64,000 nt of DNA from the NCBI RefSeq assembly GCF_000422545.1, contig NZ_AULZ01000010.1:1-64000 (forward strand), given 5' to 3'. The DNA comes from Desulfocurvibacter africanus subsp. africanus DSM 2603. Lineage in GTDB: Bacteria; Desulfobacterota; Desulfovibrionia; Desulfovibrionales; Desulfovibrionaceae. The notes under the pieces are model-generated. The model saw nothing but the letters and a program-made list of their open reading frames with translations, did no database searches and had not been told where the DNA came from. Position 1 is the stretch's first letter; every line of letters starts with the position of its first letter. Shown one piece after another: positions 42,626 to 50,707 of the stretch. A program made the position numbers and the translations under genes.

Positions 42626-42913
42626 CTATGCCGCGTCGCCGTGACTTTCCGACTTGGCCTTCGGGCCTGGACGCTTCAACTCGCGCGGATCAGGAAGAAT
42701 GTGAGCAGGAATCTCCAGCACCTCGGTGCACAGCCTGTGGCGATCCTCGGTCATGCGCTCACCACTGATGACCATGTGGAAGAGCTGCTTTGACATGCCA
42801 ATCTTCCGTGCGGCCTCGGTTTTGGTGATGCGGTTCAGACGGAACCAGGTCTCAAGCTGTTCTTGACGTGGTGGTTCCGTTCCGTTTACCAGTACACAAA
42901 ACGTATTGCTCAT
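42626..42913 (-). CDS. Cro-like HTH regulator
   Basis: 95 residues. RLNRITKTEAARKIGMSKQLFHMVISGERM is a Cro/CI-type helix-turn-helix in the middle; the C-terminus is basic and disordered. It is divergent from the S24 repressor gene across a 119-bp intergenic region, the standard lysis-lysogeny switch. The tail KRPGPKAKSES may add nonspecific DNA contact. Confidence 0.8.
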   Translation of the reverse strand: MSNTFCVLVNGTEPPRQEQLETWFRLNRITKTEAARKIGMSKQLFHMVISGERMTEDRHRLCTEVLEIPAHILPDPRELKRPGPKAKSESHGDAA

Positions 42914-43061
42914 CTTCTTTCCGATGGTTGCGTAAGGTTTACCGTTCTTTCGTCGTCCATTGACGTGTCCACGGTGCCCATGAGTTGATGGGTAAACGAA
43001 AACTAGAAGTCTATCAAGCGGAAACTTAAATTTTGTCTAGCAAATCTTCAAAACTAGAAGT
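42884..43061. promoter_or_regulatory. Candidate operator region of the phage switch
   Basis: GTTTACC occurs three times (42884-42890 and 42937-42943 on the plus strand, 42991-42997 as GGTAAAC). A 12-bp direct repeat AAAACTAGAAGT occurs at 42999-43010 and 43050-43061, the second inside the start of the repressor gene. These are the best candidates for binding sites of the divergent repressor pair. Confidence 0.5.
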
Positions 43062-43785
43062 GCGACAATCGCTACTCCCATTTAGCCAGCGTCTACAGCT
43101 TGTTATCGACAAGCTTGGGCTTGAGAAGAAGGCCTTCGCGCAAGCTGGTGAAGTTGCTCAACCGACTTTGACCGCATACCTGAACGCTCAAAGTCAGCCT
43201 TCTCAAGACGTAATCGCGAAGTGGATTCTAGTTTACGGCATTAATGCCAATTGGCTCTTGACTGGCGATGGTCCGATGTTCCTAGGCGGGAAGGACGTGG
43301 CGGCCGGGCCGACCTATCAGATCACAACCTTGGGGCATAACGGCCACGTGCGGCGGGCGGAAGTGGTGCGCGGGACTGGTGAGGTGGATCTCGGCTATCT
43401 CATCGACGTGCACGCCGAGGCCGGGGCCGGACCGGCGAGCATGCGCTGGGAGCCGGAAGCCATTGCCTCGGTGTGCATTCCGCCGGACTACTACAAGCCC
43501 GGCGTCTTCGGCCTGCGCATCAAGGGCAAATCCATGGAGCCGCTCATCAGCCGCGACGCTTTCGTCGGCGTTGATGCGCAGGACCGGGAACTCGTGAGCG
43601 GGGATATCTACGCCGTATTCATCCCGCACGAGGGCTTAAGGGTTAAGCAGCTTTTCCTCGACCCATCCGCCGGCGAGTACGTACTGCACTCCGTCAACCC
43701 GACACACCCTGACATGCGACTGTCCATCGCAGATGGCGAGCACCTGATCGTGGGCCGGGTCGTGTGGGTGCTGCAGAAGTTTTGA
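43033..43785 (+). CDS. CI-type phage repressor with S24 peptidase domain
   Basis: Up to 250 residues from TTG at 43033; a GTG at 43060 is an alternative and neither has a strong ribosome site, which is common for leaderless repressor transcripts. The N-terminal HTH covers KKAFAQAGEVAQPTLTAYLN. The C-terminal LexA/S24 domain has IKGKSMEPLI with the Ser nucleophile and, about 35 residues on, the Lys-containing LRVKQLF, so RecA-triggered self-cleavage is expected. It should hold the lytic genes off in the lysogen. Confidence 0.9.
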   Translation: MSSKSSKLEVRQSLLPFSQRLQLVIDKLGLEKKAFAQAGEVAQPTLTAYLNAQSQPSQDVIAKWILVYGINANWLLTGDGPMFLGGKDVAAGPTYQITTLGHNGHVRRAEVVRGTGEVDLGYLIDVHAEAGAGPASMRWEPEAIASVCIPPDYYKPGVFGLRIKGKSMEPLISRDAFVGVDAQDRELVSGDIYAVFIPHEGLRVKQLFLDPSAGEYVLHSVNPTHPDMRLSIADGEHLIVGRVVWVLQKF

Positions 43786-43840
43786 TGCGTCCAGGAGTTG
43801 AGTAGCTGCTTACAGAACCGCAACGAAACGGAGGCGCATC

Positions 43841-44056
43841 ATGTTCGGGATCGGCGGCTTCGAAGCTCTTCTCAGCCTAGCCTTTCTCTTGATCATCTTT
43901 CTCGTCTGTCGCGAGCTCATCTGCTGGTATTGGAAGCTCAACTCCATCGACACGACCCTGAAGCGCATCGCAGACCGCCTGGATCGAATGGACGGCGCCA
44001 CTCCGACCAAGGCCAGGAGGCAGGACGTTAGCGAAGATCCGGTCAAGGCGATCTAG
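43841..44056 (+). CDS. Small phage membrane protein
   Basis: 71 residues with a hydrophobic segment (EALLSLAFLLIIFLVCRELI) at the N-terminus, then a charged amphipathic part (LNSIDTTLKRIADRLDRMDG). CGGAGG precedes the start. It lies after the repressor on the same strand, where lysogen-expressed cargo genes are common. Function is unknown. Confidence 0.7.
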   Translation: MFGIGGFEALLSLAFLLIIFLVCRELICWYWKLNSIDTTLKRIADRLDRMDGATPTKARRQDVSEDPVKAI

Positions 44057-44094
44057 TCAACACTGTTCGGCATCGAAGCACAGGAGAGAACGCC

Positions 44095-44445
44095 ATGTCA
44101 GGATTGATGAGCGACAACTGGCTCTATGACTCTTCGCCCGGAAAGCTCGGTACATCGAAATCTGGCGGCCCATTCCTGCCCGACACCATCGCCCGGGTCT
44201 GGCTCAATGCCAACCGTTCGCCCAATCACGACCCTGAGATGTACCGCCTGGATCCGTGCGGCAAGCTCATCCGGCGGGACCTCTATGGCGACTACTCGGA
44301 GATGGGCTGGGAGATCGACCATATCAAACCGGTCTTCCACGGCGGCACAGATGATATTTGGAACCTACAGGCCATGCACTGGCACAACAACCGAGTCAAA
44401 AGCGACACCTGGCCTTGGTCGCCTAGCGACTGCTCCAAGTACTAG
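44095..44445 (+). CDS. HNH-type nuclease-like protein
   Basis: 116 residues. GWEIDHIKPVFHGGTDDIWNLQAMHWHNNRVKSD holds the DH...N..H/N pattern of HNH endonucleases. The N-terminal part has no clear zinc ribbon. It is preceded by CAGGAGAG. A DNA-cleaving or structural HNH role is plausible. It is a stand-alone cargo gene, on the opposite strand to the structural genes. Confidence 0.75.
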   Translation: MSGLMSDNWLYDSSPGKLGTSKSGGPFLPDTIARVWLNANRSPNHDPEMYRLDPCGKLIRRDLYGDYSEMGWEIDHIKPVFHGGTDDIWNLQAMHWHNNRVKSDTWPWSPSDCSKY

Positions 44446-44467
44446 CAAACATAGGAGAGCCTACACC

Positions 44468-44776
44468 ATGGACGGATGGGTGATGGTTGCACTGACTCTG
44501 CCGGATACGGGAACCGCAGAGCGTAATGGCTTTTACAAGTTTCTTGAGGAATGTGGCTGGGATAAATCATCCGCAGAGCAGACGCTCTGGAGAAAGCAGT
44601 TCCCAGACATGAAGCTCCACGACATTAGAATGCAGATATTCCGGGATATGAAAAATGCCGCCAAGCTTGCTGATATAAAGCTCTTTTACGTCAGCTTCCA
44701 AGTCGGTGATACCCAGGCGGAAAGTCGAAGGTATACCATCAAGGAAGATGGATGGCACTATCGGGACATGTGGTGA
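44468..44776 (+). CDS. Hypothetical protein of the cargo segment
   Basis: 102 residues, starting MDGWVMVALTLPDTGTAERN after AGGAGAG. Short beta strands alternate with helices, ending RRYTIKEDGWHYRDMW. It looks soluble. It starts 22 bp after the HNH gene, likely in one transcript. Codon use is less G+C-rich than in the structural genes. No family is recognised. Confidence 0.65.
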   Translation: MDGWVMVALTLPDTGTAERNGFYKFLEECGWDKSSAEQTLWRKQFPDMKLHDIRMQIFRDMKNAAKLADIKLFYVSFQVGDTQAESRRYTIKEDGWHYRDMW

Positions 44777-44791
44777 TCAAGCCGCTTGCAC

Positions 44792-45008
44792 ATGCCAGAT
44801 CCACAATGCGACCTTTGCCATTATGAGCCGGAATGCTGGTCCCCATGGTCTGCACCGATCGGGAGCGCGCATGGCAAGGACGGTGCGGCCGTGGGTATCT
44901 GGTGCACAAATCTATCTCCCGCCAGGGCGGCCGGCGCTATACTCCTTAGAGCGGGCGGTGGGGAAGCCGAACGCATGCAGGAACTTTGAAACGCTGATGC
45001 CGTTCTGA
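44792..45008 (+). pseudogene. Frameshifted copy of a small Cys protein
   Basis: The first half reads MPDPQCDLCHYEPECWSPW, closely like the intact gene at 48069 (MPALQCDICAYEPEFWIPL). The last 20 codons are found only in another frame (YSLERAVGKPNACRNFETLMPF against YSITREWIGTVECKDFKSLVPF). Total length is 217 nt, one more than the 216 nt of the intact copy, so a single inserted base in the 44890-44950 G+C-rich stretch explains it. It is a decayed gene or a sequencing error. Confidence 0.65.
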
Positions 45009-45066
45009 TGAAAAAGGCCTGGACCATCTCCTAGACAGGATCCGATCAGTCATTTTCCTCAAACTC

Positions 45067-45162
45067 ATGCTCCTAGAGTACCTCGACATTGAACCCGCTG
45101 CTCCTGATAATGACCCGGTACGTTTGATTCTGGCCATGCTCATCTCCGTTTGGCTTCATTGA
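45067..45162 (+). CDS. Possible 31-residue ORF
   Basis: MLLEYLDIEPAAPDNDPVRL continues to ILAMLISVWLH. The frame stays open upstream to about 45000, with coding-like composition (DHLLDRIRSVIFLKL) but no start codon there and no ribosome site. It could be a short gene or the remnant of one. Confidence 0.25.
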   Translation: MLLEYLDIEPAAPDNDPVRLILAMLISVWLH

Positions 45163-45239
45163 TGCCTTCCATAGCGACGAATACAGCATGTGCTCAAGAG
45201 GTAGTTGCCCTTCTCAATCCTGCGCGCTACACCCCGCCC

Positions 45240-45893
45240 ATGCGATACATCCTTCTGCTTTTTCTTCTCCTCTGGCCAGTCCTCGCCTTCGCCTTCCCCG
45301 CCAAGGTCATTAAGATCAGCGACGGCGACACCATCATTGTCCTCACCGAGGATAAGCGCCAGGTGCGCGTCCGTCTCTTCGGCGTGGATACGCCGGAGAA
45401 GCGCCAAGCCAGGGGCAGACAAGCCGCCGACTACACCAAAAGCATCGCCGCACTGCAGACCGTCGACGTCCAGGAGATGGACGTGGACCGCTATGGCCGA
45501 CTCGTTGGTCGCGTCACCCTGGCCGATGGCCGTGTGCTGAATGCCGAGCTCGTCGCCAATGGTTGGGCATGGGTCTATCAGGATTACTGCCGGACGACTG
45601 AGTGCCGCGCATGGGAGCAGTTGGAGCAGCAGGCCCGGGCAAAGCGCGTGGGCATATGGCAGGACAAGAACCCACAAGCGCCATGGGAGTGGCGCCGGGA
45701 ACAGAGAGAGGGCGGAAGGCCAGCGGAGCCGAAGAAGGAGGCTGCGGCATCCTACCGAGGAAACACCAGCAGCCATGTATTCCACGCGCCTGGGTGCAAG
45801 CACTACGATTGCAAGAACTGCACGGAGAGCTTCGCCAGCAGGGAGGCGGCTATACGTGCTGGTTACACGCCGTGTGGTGTCTGCAAACCATAA
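45240..45893 (+). CDS. Secreted staphylococcal-nuclease-like protein
   Basis: 217 residues with a signal peptide (MRYILLLFLLLWPVLAFA). The SNase fold follows with the active-site Arg and Glu in VRLFGVDTPEK and a second Arg in DVDRYGRLVG. The C-terminal 45 residues hold a Cys motif (CKHYDCKNC ... CGVCKP), like the Ada-type metal-binding module often fused to such nucleases. It would cut nucleic acid outside the cytoplasm. There is no good ribosome site, so the start is by homology to the signal peptide. It is probably a phage-borne cargo gene. Confidence 0.85.
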   Translation: MRYILLLFLLLWPVLAFAFPAKVIKISDGDTIIVLTEDKRQVRVRLFGVDTPEKRQARGRQAADYTKSIAALQTVDVQEMDVDRYGRLVGRVTLADGRVLNAELVANGWAWVYQDYCRTTECRAWEQLEQQARAKRVGIWQDKNPQAPWEWRREQREGGRPAEPKKEAAASYRGNTSSHVFHAPGCKHYDCKNCTESFASREAAIRAGYTPCGVCKP

Positions 45894-45919
45894 GTAAAAG
45901 CCACAACCTGGGAAGCAAT

Positions 45920-47857
45920 ATGAAATACAGGCCAGAGATTGATGGATTGCGAGCAATAGCCGTCCTAAGCGTCATTTTTTTTCATCTGAAGCTAATGCCC
46001 TTGAAAGGCGGCTATCTTGGTGTCGATATTTTTTTTGTGATCTCTGGGTATCTCATTACATCCATTATACTAAAAGAAATTAATTCTACTGGATCTTTTT
46101 CTTTTACCAATTTTTACATAAGAAGAGCAAAACGAATACTACCAGCGCTATTCACTATGCTGGCTACTACCTCAATAATTTCATGTTTTGTTTTGCCCCT
46201 TAACTTTTTTTACGATTTTATAAAATCCTCCATAGCTGCAATTGCATCTGTTTCAAACATTACTTTTTATTATCAAAGCGGATACTTCGACGTAGACAGC
46301 GAACTTAAGCCACTCCTCCATACATGGTCTCTGGGCATAGAAGAGCAATTCTATATCATCTTACCAATGCTTCTGTTTATATTGGCAGCCAAGTGGAAGC
46401 TCTCTTGGTTAAAAACCATCTTAGCTTTAACCGCCTTATCCTTTCTATCATGGCTCTTATGCATTAAGACTAATAATACAAACACAAACTTCTCTTTCTA
46501 CTTTCTACCAGCACGAGCATGGGAACTGCTATCCGGCTCTCTAGTGGCTCTCATTCTCTCCAGATCTGAAATTTCAATAAAGAAGCCATACCTCCACGCA
46601 GTGGAAATATTATCAATAGCTGCAATTGCAACATCCTTCTACATGGCTCCTGGTGGCACTGGAAAATGGAATACCGTCGTAGTGGCATTCTCATCAATTT
46701 TAATTTTCACGAGAGGCGGCATAGTAACATCTGTCCTTTCAACCAAGCCGTTCACCTTTATTGGTAAAATCTCATATTCTTTATACTTATGGCATTGGCC
46801 TTTATTCGTACTGCTCACATTGAATACACTCCTTGAGTTTAAGACTCCTACACTCACCATGTCTGTGCTCATTGCCATTCTTTGCCTAGTTGTATCCTAT
46901 TTTTCTTGGAGATACATTGAACAACCTTTCCGTCAGGCGCAAATTAATTTGAATCATTTATCCAAGTTAATTGCCCCAGCCTGCCTAATCATCCTATTCT
47001 TTAGCGTATATGGAGTAGCCAGCAACAGGCATTACGTATCTAGATTAGAGCCTAGAGATAGTCTGCATACCGCTTCGGCGGAAAGAACCTCAACAGAAAT
47101 TGATAACAACGACCTTTTGCATATTGGGAGTAAAGATATTGATTTTTTAATTACCGGAGATAGCCACGCTAGCGTCCTTATCCCTGCCCTAGCGAGTTTG
47201 GCAGAAGAATTCAGCCTGGGCGGCATGGTAGCAACGTCAAGCGGAACTCTCATTACGCCAGAATACCAGACAACGGCAAATTTTCAGCAACACTCTGCCT
47301 TTGCGAGTAGCGTTCAGGACTATATCAGACGACAAAAGATAAAAAATATCCTGTTTATTTGCAGATGGAACTACTACGCACACAGAACTGGATACGATAC
47401 AAGCTATGTTCCAATGTCTTACAATGGAACACAAGACAATGATGTCCCAGAAAAAGTCTTCAGCGCAGCATTAACGCATACCCTGAGAGAGCTGCTTAAC
47501 AACGATGCAGTTGTGTATATTCTTGAGCAAGTTCCTGAACATCCTTACAGAAGCATTGATTACGCCTTGTCTAAAAGCATCTACTCATCACCTCTCTCAT
47601 ACAATACTGCGAGATCTCAAACGCTTCGGAATGTTGTTAATGATATAAACCACCCAAACTTACATCTTATTCCGACGCACATATTGTTCCAAAAGAACGA
47701 TCAAGCCTTTTTTTCAAATAGCGAGGCAGTTCTCTACCATGACGATGATCACGTTAATTACTACGGAACTCAGTACGTGAAAAAGGCTCTGCGGGTTTTC
47801 TTTGAACACGTGGCTTCACAAAAAGAAAGTCATGGAATTAACCTTTTATCTTCCTGA
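45920..47857 (+). CDS. Acyltransferase-3 with SGNH domain (OafA type), low G+C
   Basis: 645 residues. Ten or so membrane helices form the acyltransferase-3 domain (MKYRPEIDGLRAIAVLSVIF, FFVISGYLIT, LLHTWSLGIEEQFY with the conserved His). A periplasmic SGNH hydrolase part follows (LITGDSHASVLIP, with DDDHVNYYG at the end). Such proteins O-acetylate surface polysaccharide. By eye the gene is near 40% G+C, against well over 60% around it, so it was acquired separately. It is probably a lysogenic-conversion gene that alters the host surface and blocks related phages. The start is not backed by a strong ribosome site; a longer frame reads out of the SNase gene. Confidence 0.92.
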   Translation: MKYRPEIDGLRAIAVLSVIFFHLKLMPLKGGYLGVDIFFVISGYLITSIILKEINSTGSFSFTNFYIRRAKRILPALFTMLATTSIISCFVLPLNFFYDFIKSSIAAIASVSNITFYYQSGYFDVDSELKPLLHTWSLGIEEQFYIILPMLLFILAAKWKLSWLKTILALTALSFLSWLLCIKTNNTNTNFSFYFLPARAWELLSGSLVALILSRSEISIKKPYLHAVEILSIAAIATSFYMAPGGTGKWNTVVVAFSSILIFTRGGIVTSVLSTKPFTFIGKISYSLYLWHWPLFVLLTLNTLLEFKTPTLTMSVLIAILCLVVSYFSWRYIEQPFRQAQINLNHLSKLIAPACLIILFFSVYGVASNRHYVSRLEPRDSLHTASAERTSTEIDNNDLLHIGSKDIDFLITGDSHASVLIPALASLAEEFSLGGMVATSSGTLITPEYQTTANFQQHSAFASSVQDYIRRQKIKNILFICRWNYYAHRTGYDTSYVPMSYNGTQDNDVPEKVFSAALTHTLRELLNNDAVVYILEQVPEHPYRSIDYALSKSIYSSPLSYNTARSQTLRNVVNDINHPNLHLIPTHILFQKNDQAFFSNSEAVLYHDDDHVNYYGTQYVKKALRVFFEHVASQKESHGINLLSS

Positions 47858-48068
47858 CTTGGCATAATCATACCCAACGATCATGCGTTTATAGAAAAAG
47901 CGCACAGGTTCAACTGAATCAAAGGCCAGACTCACGCCGGGGCTGGAGGCGGCTTCAAGATCAGGCGCAGGAGGAGAGGGTTTTAAGTTGTGGGCAGAAG
48001 AGACGCCGACGGAGACTTGGATGTGGAGAAGGCTTCACAAGCAATAGGTCTCGCGCTATCCCTGCCCT

Positions 48069-48284
48069 ATGCCTGCCTTGCAATGCGACATCTGCGCCTA
48101 CGAGCCTGAGTTCTGGATTCCGCTCTTTTCTATGGAACAAGAGCGGATATGGTCCGGGGAGTGTCGCAAGAGGCACCGCGTTACCAAGAGCCAGTGGTCT
48201 GGCAAGCCGCCGACATACAGCATAACTCGCGAGTGGATCGGCACGGTGGAGTGCAAGGATTTCAAAAGTCTTGTGCCGTTCTGA
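48069..48284 (+). CDS. Small Cys-containing phage protein (intact paralog)
   Basis: 71 residues. MPALQCDICAYEPEFWIPL has a CxxC pair near the N-terminus; the rest is basic and aromatic and ends WIGTVECKDFKSLVPF. It is the intact relative of the frameshifted copy at 44792-45008; the two flank the SNase and acyltransferase genes. A strong terminator follows at once. A zinc-binding role is possible. Function is unknown. Confidence 0.7.
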   Translation: MPALQCDICAYEPEFWIPLFSMEQERIWSGECRKRHRVTKSQWSGKPPTYSITREWIGTVECKDFKSLVPF

Positions 48285-48285
48285 A

Positions 48286-48326
48286 CCGAACAGGCCCCGA
48301 CTCACGCCGGGGCCTGTTCGGTTTTC
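48286..48326 (+). terminator. Strong terminator of the cargo segment
   Basis: CCGAACAGGCCCCG pairs perfectly with CGGGGCCTGTTCGG around ACTCACGC, followed by TTTTCTCTT. A truncated look-alike (GACTCACGCCGGGG) lies at 47931-47944, suggesting a partial duplication. Confidence 0.85.
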
Positions 48327-48418
48327 TCTTCCCAGCACGCCCACCCGCACAGCCTCACACCAGCCCACATGATCCAGGCCATCAATGGATGGCCCCGGTC
48401 GCGGATGCACTCGCGCAT
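48302..48418 (-). CDS. Possible 38-residue membrane ORF
   Basis: MRECIRDRGHPLMAWIMWAG continues to VRLCGWACWEEKTEQAPA. It is Trp/Cys-rich with one hydrophobic stretch. It is the last frame of the late operon before the terminator hairpin. There is no ribosome site. Weakly supported. Confidence 0.3.
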   Translation of the reverse strand: MRECIRDRGHPLMAWIMWAGVRLCGWACWEEKTEQAPA

Positions 48419-48539
48419 GCGCCGGTCGGCTGCGGATCTGGATATGCTGCCACTACGCCCGTAGTGGTGATCGTGCTCGGCTCATCATTCCCACCAGTCG
48501 CCGTCCCACCAGCAAGTGCAGTAGTCGCGGGCGGCCACG

Positions 48540-49211
48540 CTACACCTCGGGGATGATGTAGCTCTCGGGGGTGTCCGGGATGGCCTCCAGCCCGGCCAGC
48601 GTGAGCGCTGCCTTGGCCAGCGTCTCCCTGGCCTGCTGTTGGCCCATGATTGCCGCCGAGATAGTCCTCGCCCGCTCCACGTTGGCCAAGACCTTGTCGC
48701 GCAGCTCGGTCTCGGAGATGCCGCGAGCCAGGGCCATGGCGCGAATGAGCGGCGCAGGCGCATCCGGATCGGCTAGGAGCGCCAGGGCGTCGGCGCGCTG
48801 CTCGGGCCATGAATCCTGCTCCAGGCGGCTGTAGCCCTCATAGATGACTTGGCCGACAGCGTCGGCGCTGGACAGGATGGCCACCAGCTTGGTCTTGCGC
48901 ACGTCCTCCAGACTCGGCGGCGGCAGTTCGGCTACAAGCCCCTCGGGCACAGGGCCAAGCTCGGAGATCTTTACGGCCTCGCGCGTGTCGGGCTGATACC
49001 AGGTCTCGCCCCTGTGATCCTCGACAACCTCCCAGCCCGTGGACGTCGCGCGGGCCGCATACCTCTCCGGGGCCGCTGGCGGGGCATCCTCGCGGCAGTT
49101 GGCCGGCAGGGCGTAGCGGTCGGGCTGCTTGGGGTCGGCATAGGCGCGGGCCGGGCCGAGGTACTCGCGAGTGATTTGGTCGAAGCCGTAGACGGTAATG
49201 TATGCGCTCAC
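48540..49211 (-). CDS. Tail-fibre assembly / tail-end protein
   Basis: 223 residues. The N-terminal half has a short beta domain (ITVYGFDQITREYLGPARAYADPKQP) typical of proteins encoded right after tail fibres. The C-terminal part is helical (RDKVLANVERARTISAAIMGQ). It probably helps assemble or cap the fibre encoded 10 bp upstream. It is the last sizeable gene of the late operon. Confidence 0.75.
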   Translation of the reverse strand: MSAYITVYGFDQITREYLGPARAYADPKQPDRYALPANCREDAPPAAPERYAARATSTGWEVVEDHRGETWYQPDTREAVKISELGPVPEGLVAELPPPSLEDVRKTKLVAILSSADAVGQVIYEGYSRLEQDSWPEQRADALALLADPDAPAPLIRAMALARGISETELRDKVLANVERARTISAAIMGQQQARETLAKAALTLAGLEAIPDTPESYIIPEV

Positions 49212-49220
49212 GACTGGCTC

Positions 49221-50114
49221 CTAGTATTTGATGAGTGGCAGCTTGGAGGTGTTCTTGCCACGGGTTTCTGCGCCACCAACGCTGGAGGTCTTGTGGCCAA
49301 CCGTTATGTTACTTGCGGAGAGAGAGGTCTCCTCATCATATCGTGCTGCTGGGGCTCCGGTATCCTCGTGCCCATACCGGCTAAGCCCAGAGCCAGACGA
49401 GGCCAACCCGTCCACGTGGTAGTGGGTCTTAGTCGCATCATCCTGCTCCGAACCGACCACATCTCCCACCACAATCCGCAACTCAACACCCGCTGCGCTA
49501 GCCGTGGCAGCCGCCGAGATGGTCAATTGCGTGGCCGAGTCGATGTTCACGATGGTCGCGCCGGCAGGGATGCCGGGGCCAGAGACAGCCTGGCCGACGG
49601 CGAACGGCACCGTGCCGTTGATGGCCGTGATGACCGCGCTGCCGCTGGCCGTTGTGCAGGTGCGGCGCATGAAGCGGCTGGCCGCATCCGGGTCCATGCC
49701 GCGCCCGAGGTCAGTGTAACGGGTCACCTTGCCGCGATCATCGGGCACACAGAAATTGTCGCCCACGCGGCCGTAGCGGTAACCGATTGCCGCGAAGAGA
49801 TTCGCATAATCCAGCGGTGCGTAGTTGGCCCCGTTGCGCACGAAAAAACCCGTGGGTGGCGTGTCGAGCGACCAATCCACGCACGTTCCTGCCGGCAGCA
49901 GATTGTCCTGGACGATCTTCTGGATCGCGGCCAGGAGCTGGCCGTTGTCGGCCTTGTTCAAGGCCGCGCCTCCGCCGTCAACAACGACCTTGACGATCTC
50001 CTCCTGGACGGAGTTGAGCCAGTCGTCGGTGACTACCGTTGCCGGCAATGCGGTCTGCGGGTCGCCCTCGGTGAACAGGCCGCCCTGGGCCGTTGCGTGG
50101 TCTATGCGATGCAT
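49221..50114 (-). CDS. Phage tail fibre / collar-domain protein
   Basis: 297 residues from MHRIDHATAQGGLFTEGDPQ (CGGAGGAT before the start). The N-terminal region fits a Mu-like fibre base. YANLFAAIGYRYGRVGDNFCVPD is the tail-collar motif, and the segment with AVGQAVSGPGIPAGATIV is the spacer found in many fibres. It would bind the host surface. It is short, so it may be one part of a longer fibre complex. Confidence 0.85.
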   Translation of the reverse strand: MHRIDHATAQGGLFTEGDPQTALPATVVTDDWLNSVQEEIVKVVVDGGGAALNKADNGQLLAAIQKIVQDNLLPAGTCVDWSLDTPPTGFFVRNGANYAPLDYANLFAAIGYRYGRVGDNFCVPDDRGKVTRYTDLGRGMDPDAASRFMRRTCTTASGSAVITAINGTVPFAVGQAVSGPGIPAGATIVNIDSATQLTISAAATASAAGVELRIVVGDVVGSEQDDATKTHYHVDGLASSGSGLSRYGHEDTGAPAARYDEETSLSASNITVGHKTSSVGGAETRGKNTSKLPLIKY

Positions 50115-50116
50115 GC

Positions 50117-50704
50117 TTATCCTCCGTAGGTGTAGATGACGACTGCTTGAGCCGGCTTGGCCCGGTTGATGGCGCACTCCAGCCGCTCGTTACCCCAGAT
50201 GGCCAGAGGCTCGCTTGCGGCCGACTTCCCGGCGCGAAAATGTGTGATCGTTGCTTCGACCGCGCGCACGGTGAACGTGTGCGCCCAACCTGCGTTGGTC
50301 AGGCTGCCGCCGGCCGTGCCTTGGCCCGCCCTAAATGGCCGGTGCTCGATGATCTCGATCTGATAGCCGAACTCCAAGGCCAGCTCCTGCAGGTAGGACA
50401 GCGACTGCCCGCCTGTCTCCGTGAGCCTGGCCAGAACGGCGGCCCGGCGCTCCTGGAGCACCTCATACGCGCGCGAGCAAGCGTCCGGCAGGCCACAGGC
50501 GCGTTCCCACTCAGGAAGCAGGCGCACGGTTGTCTGCGGGTCGGCCTCGTCGAGCAGGCCCCAGGCCGATGCCTCGACCCTGACCAGCTCCTCACCGAGC
50601 GCCGTGCACAGTTTGGACAGGATCGTGCCCGGCTCGCGCGGCCAGGCGCGACCCAGGGGCAGAAGCGCCAGGAGCATGCGGCCGTAATCGCTTGCGCTGC
50701 ACAT
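50117..50704 (-). CDS. YmfQ / DUF2313 baseplate protein (Mu gp48-like)
   Basis: 195 residues. YGRMLLALLPLGRAWPREPG and LPEWERACGLPD are the hallmarks of the YmfQ family, which links the baseplate to the fibre in Mu-like contractile tails. It lies between gp47-like and the fibre gene, as in Mu. Confidence 0.88.
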   Translation of the reverse strand: MCSASDYGRMLLALLPLGRAWPREPGTILSKLCTALGEELVRVEASAWGLLDEADPQTTVRLLPEWERACGLPDACSRAYEVLQERRAAVLARLTETGGQSLSYLQELALEFGYQIEIIEHRPFRAGQGTAGGSLTNAGWAHTFTVRAVEATITHFRAGKSAASEPLAIWGNERLECAINRAKPAQAVVIYTYGG

Positions 50705-50707
50705 GGC

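Noticed and set aside
48485-48539. A 17-codon Trp-rich frame after the tail-fibre assembly gene
   Set aside because: Too short and only a weak ribosome site; no supporting context.
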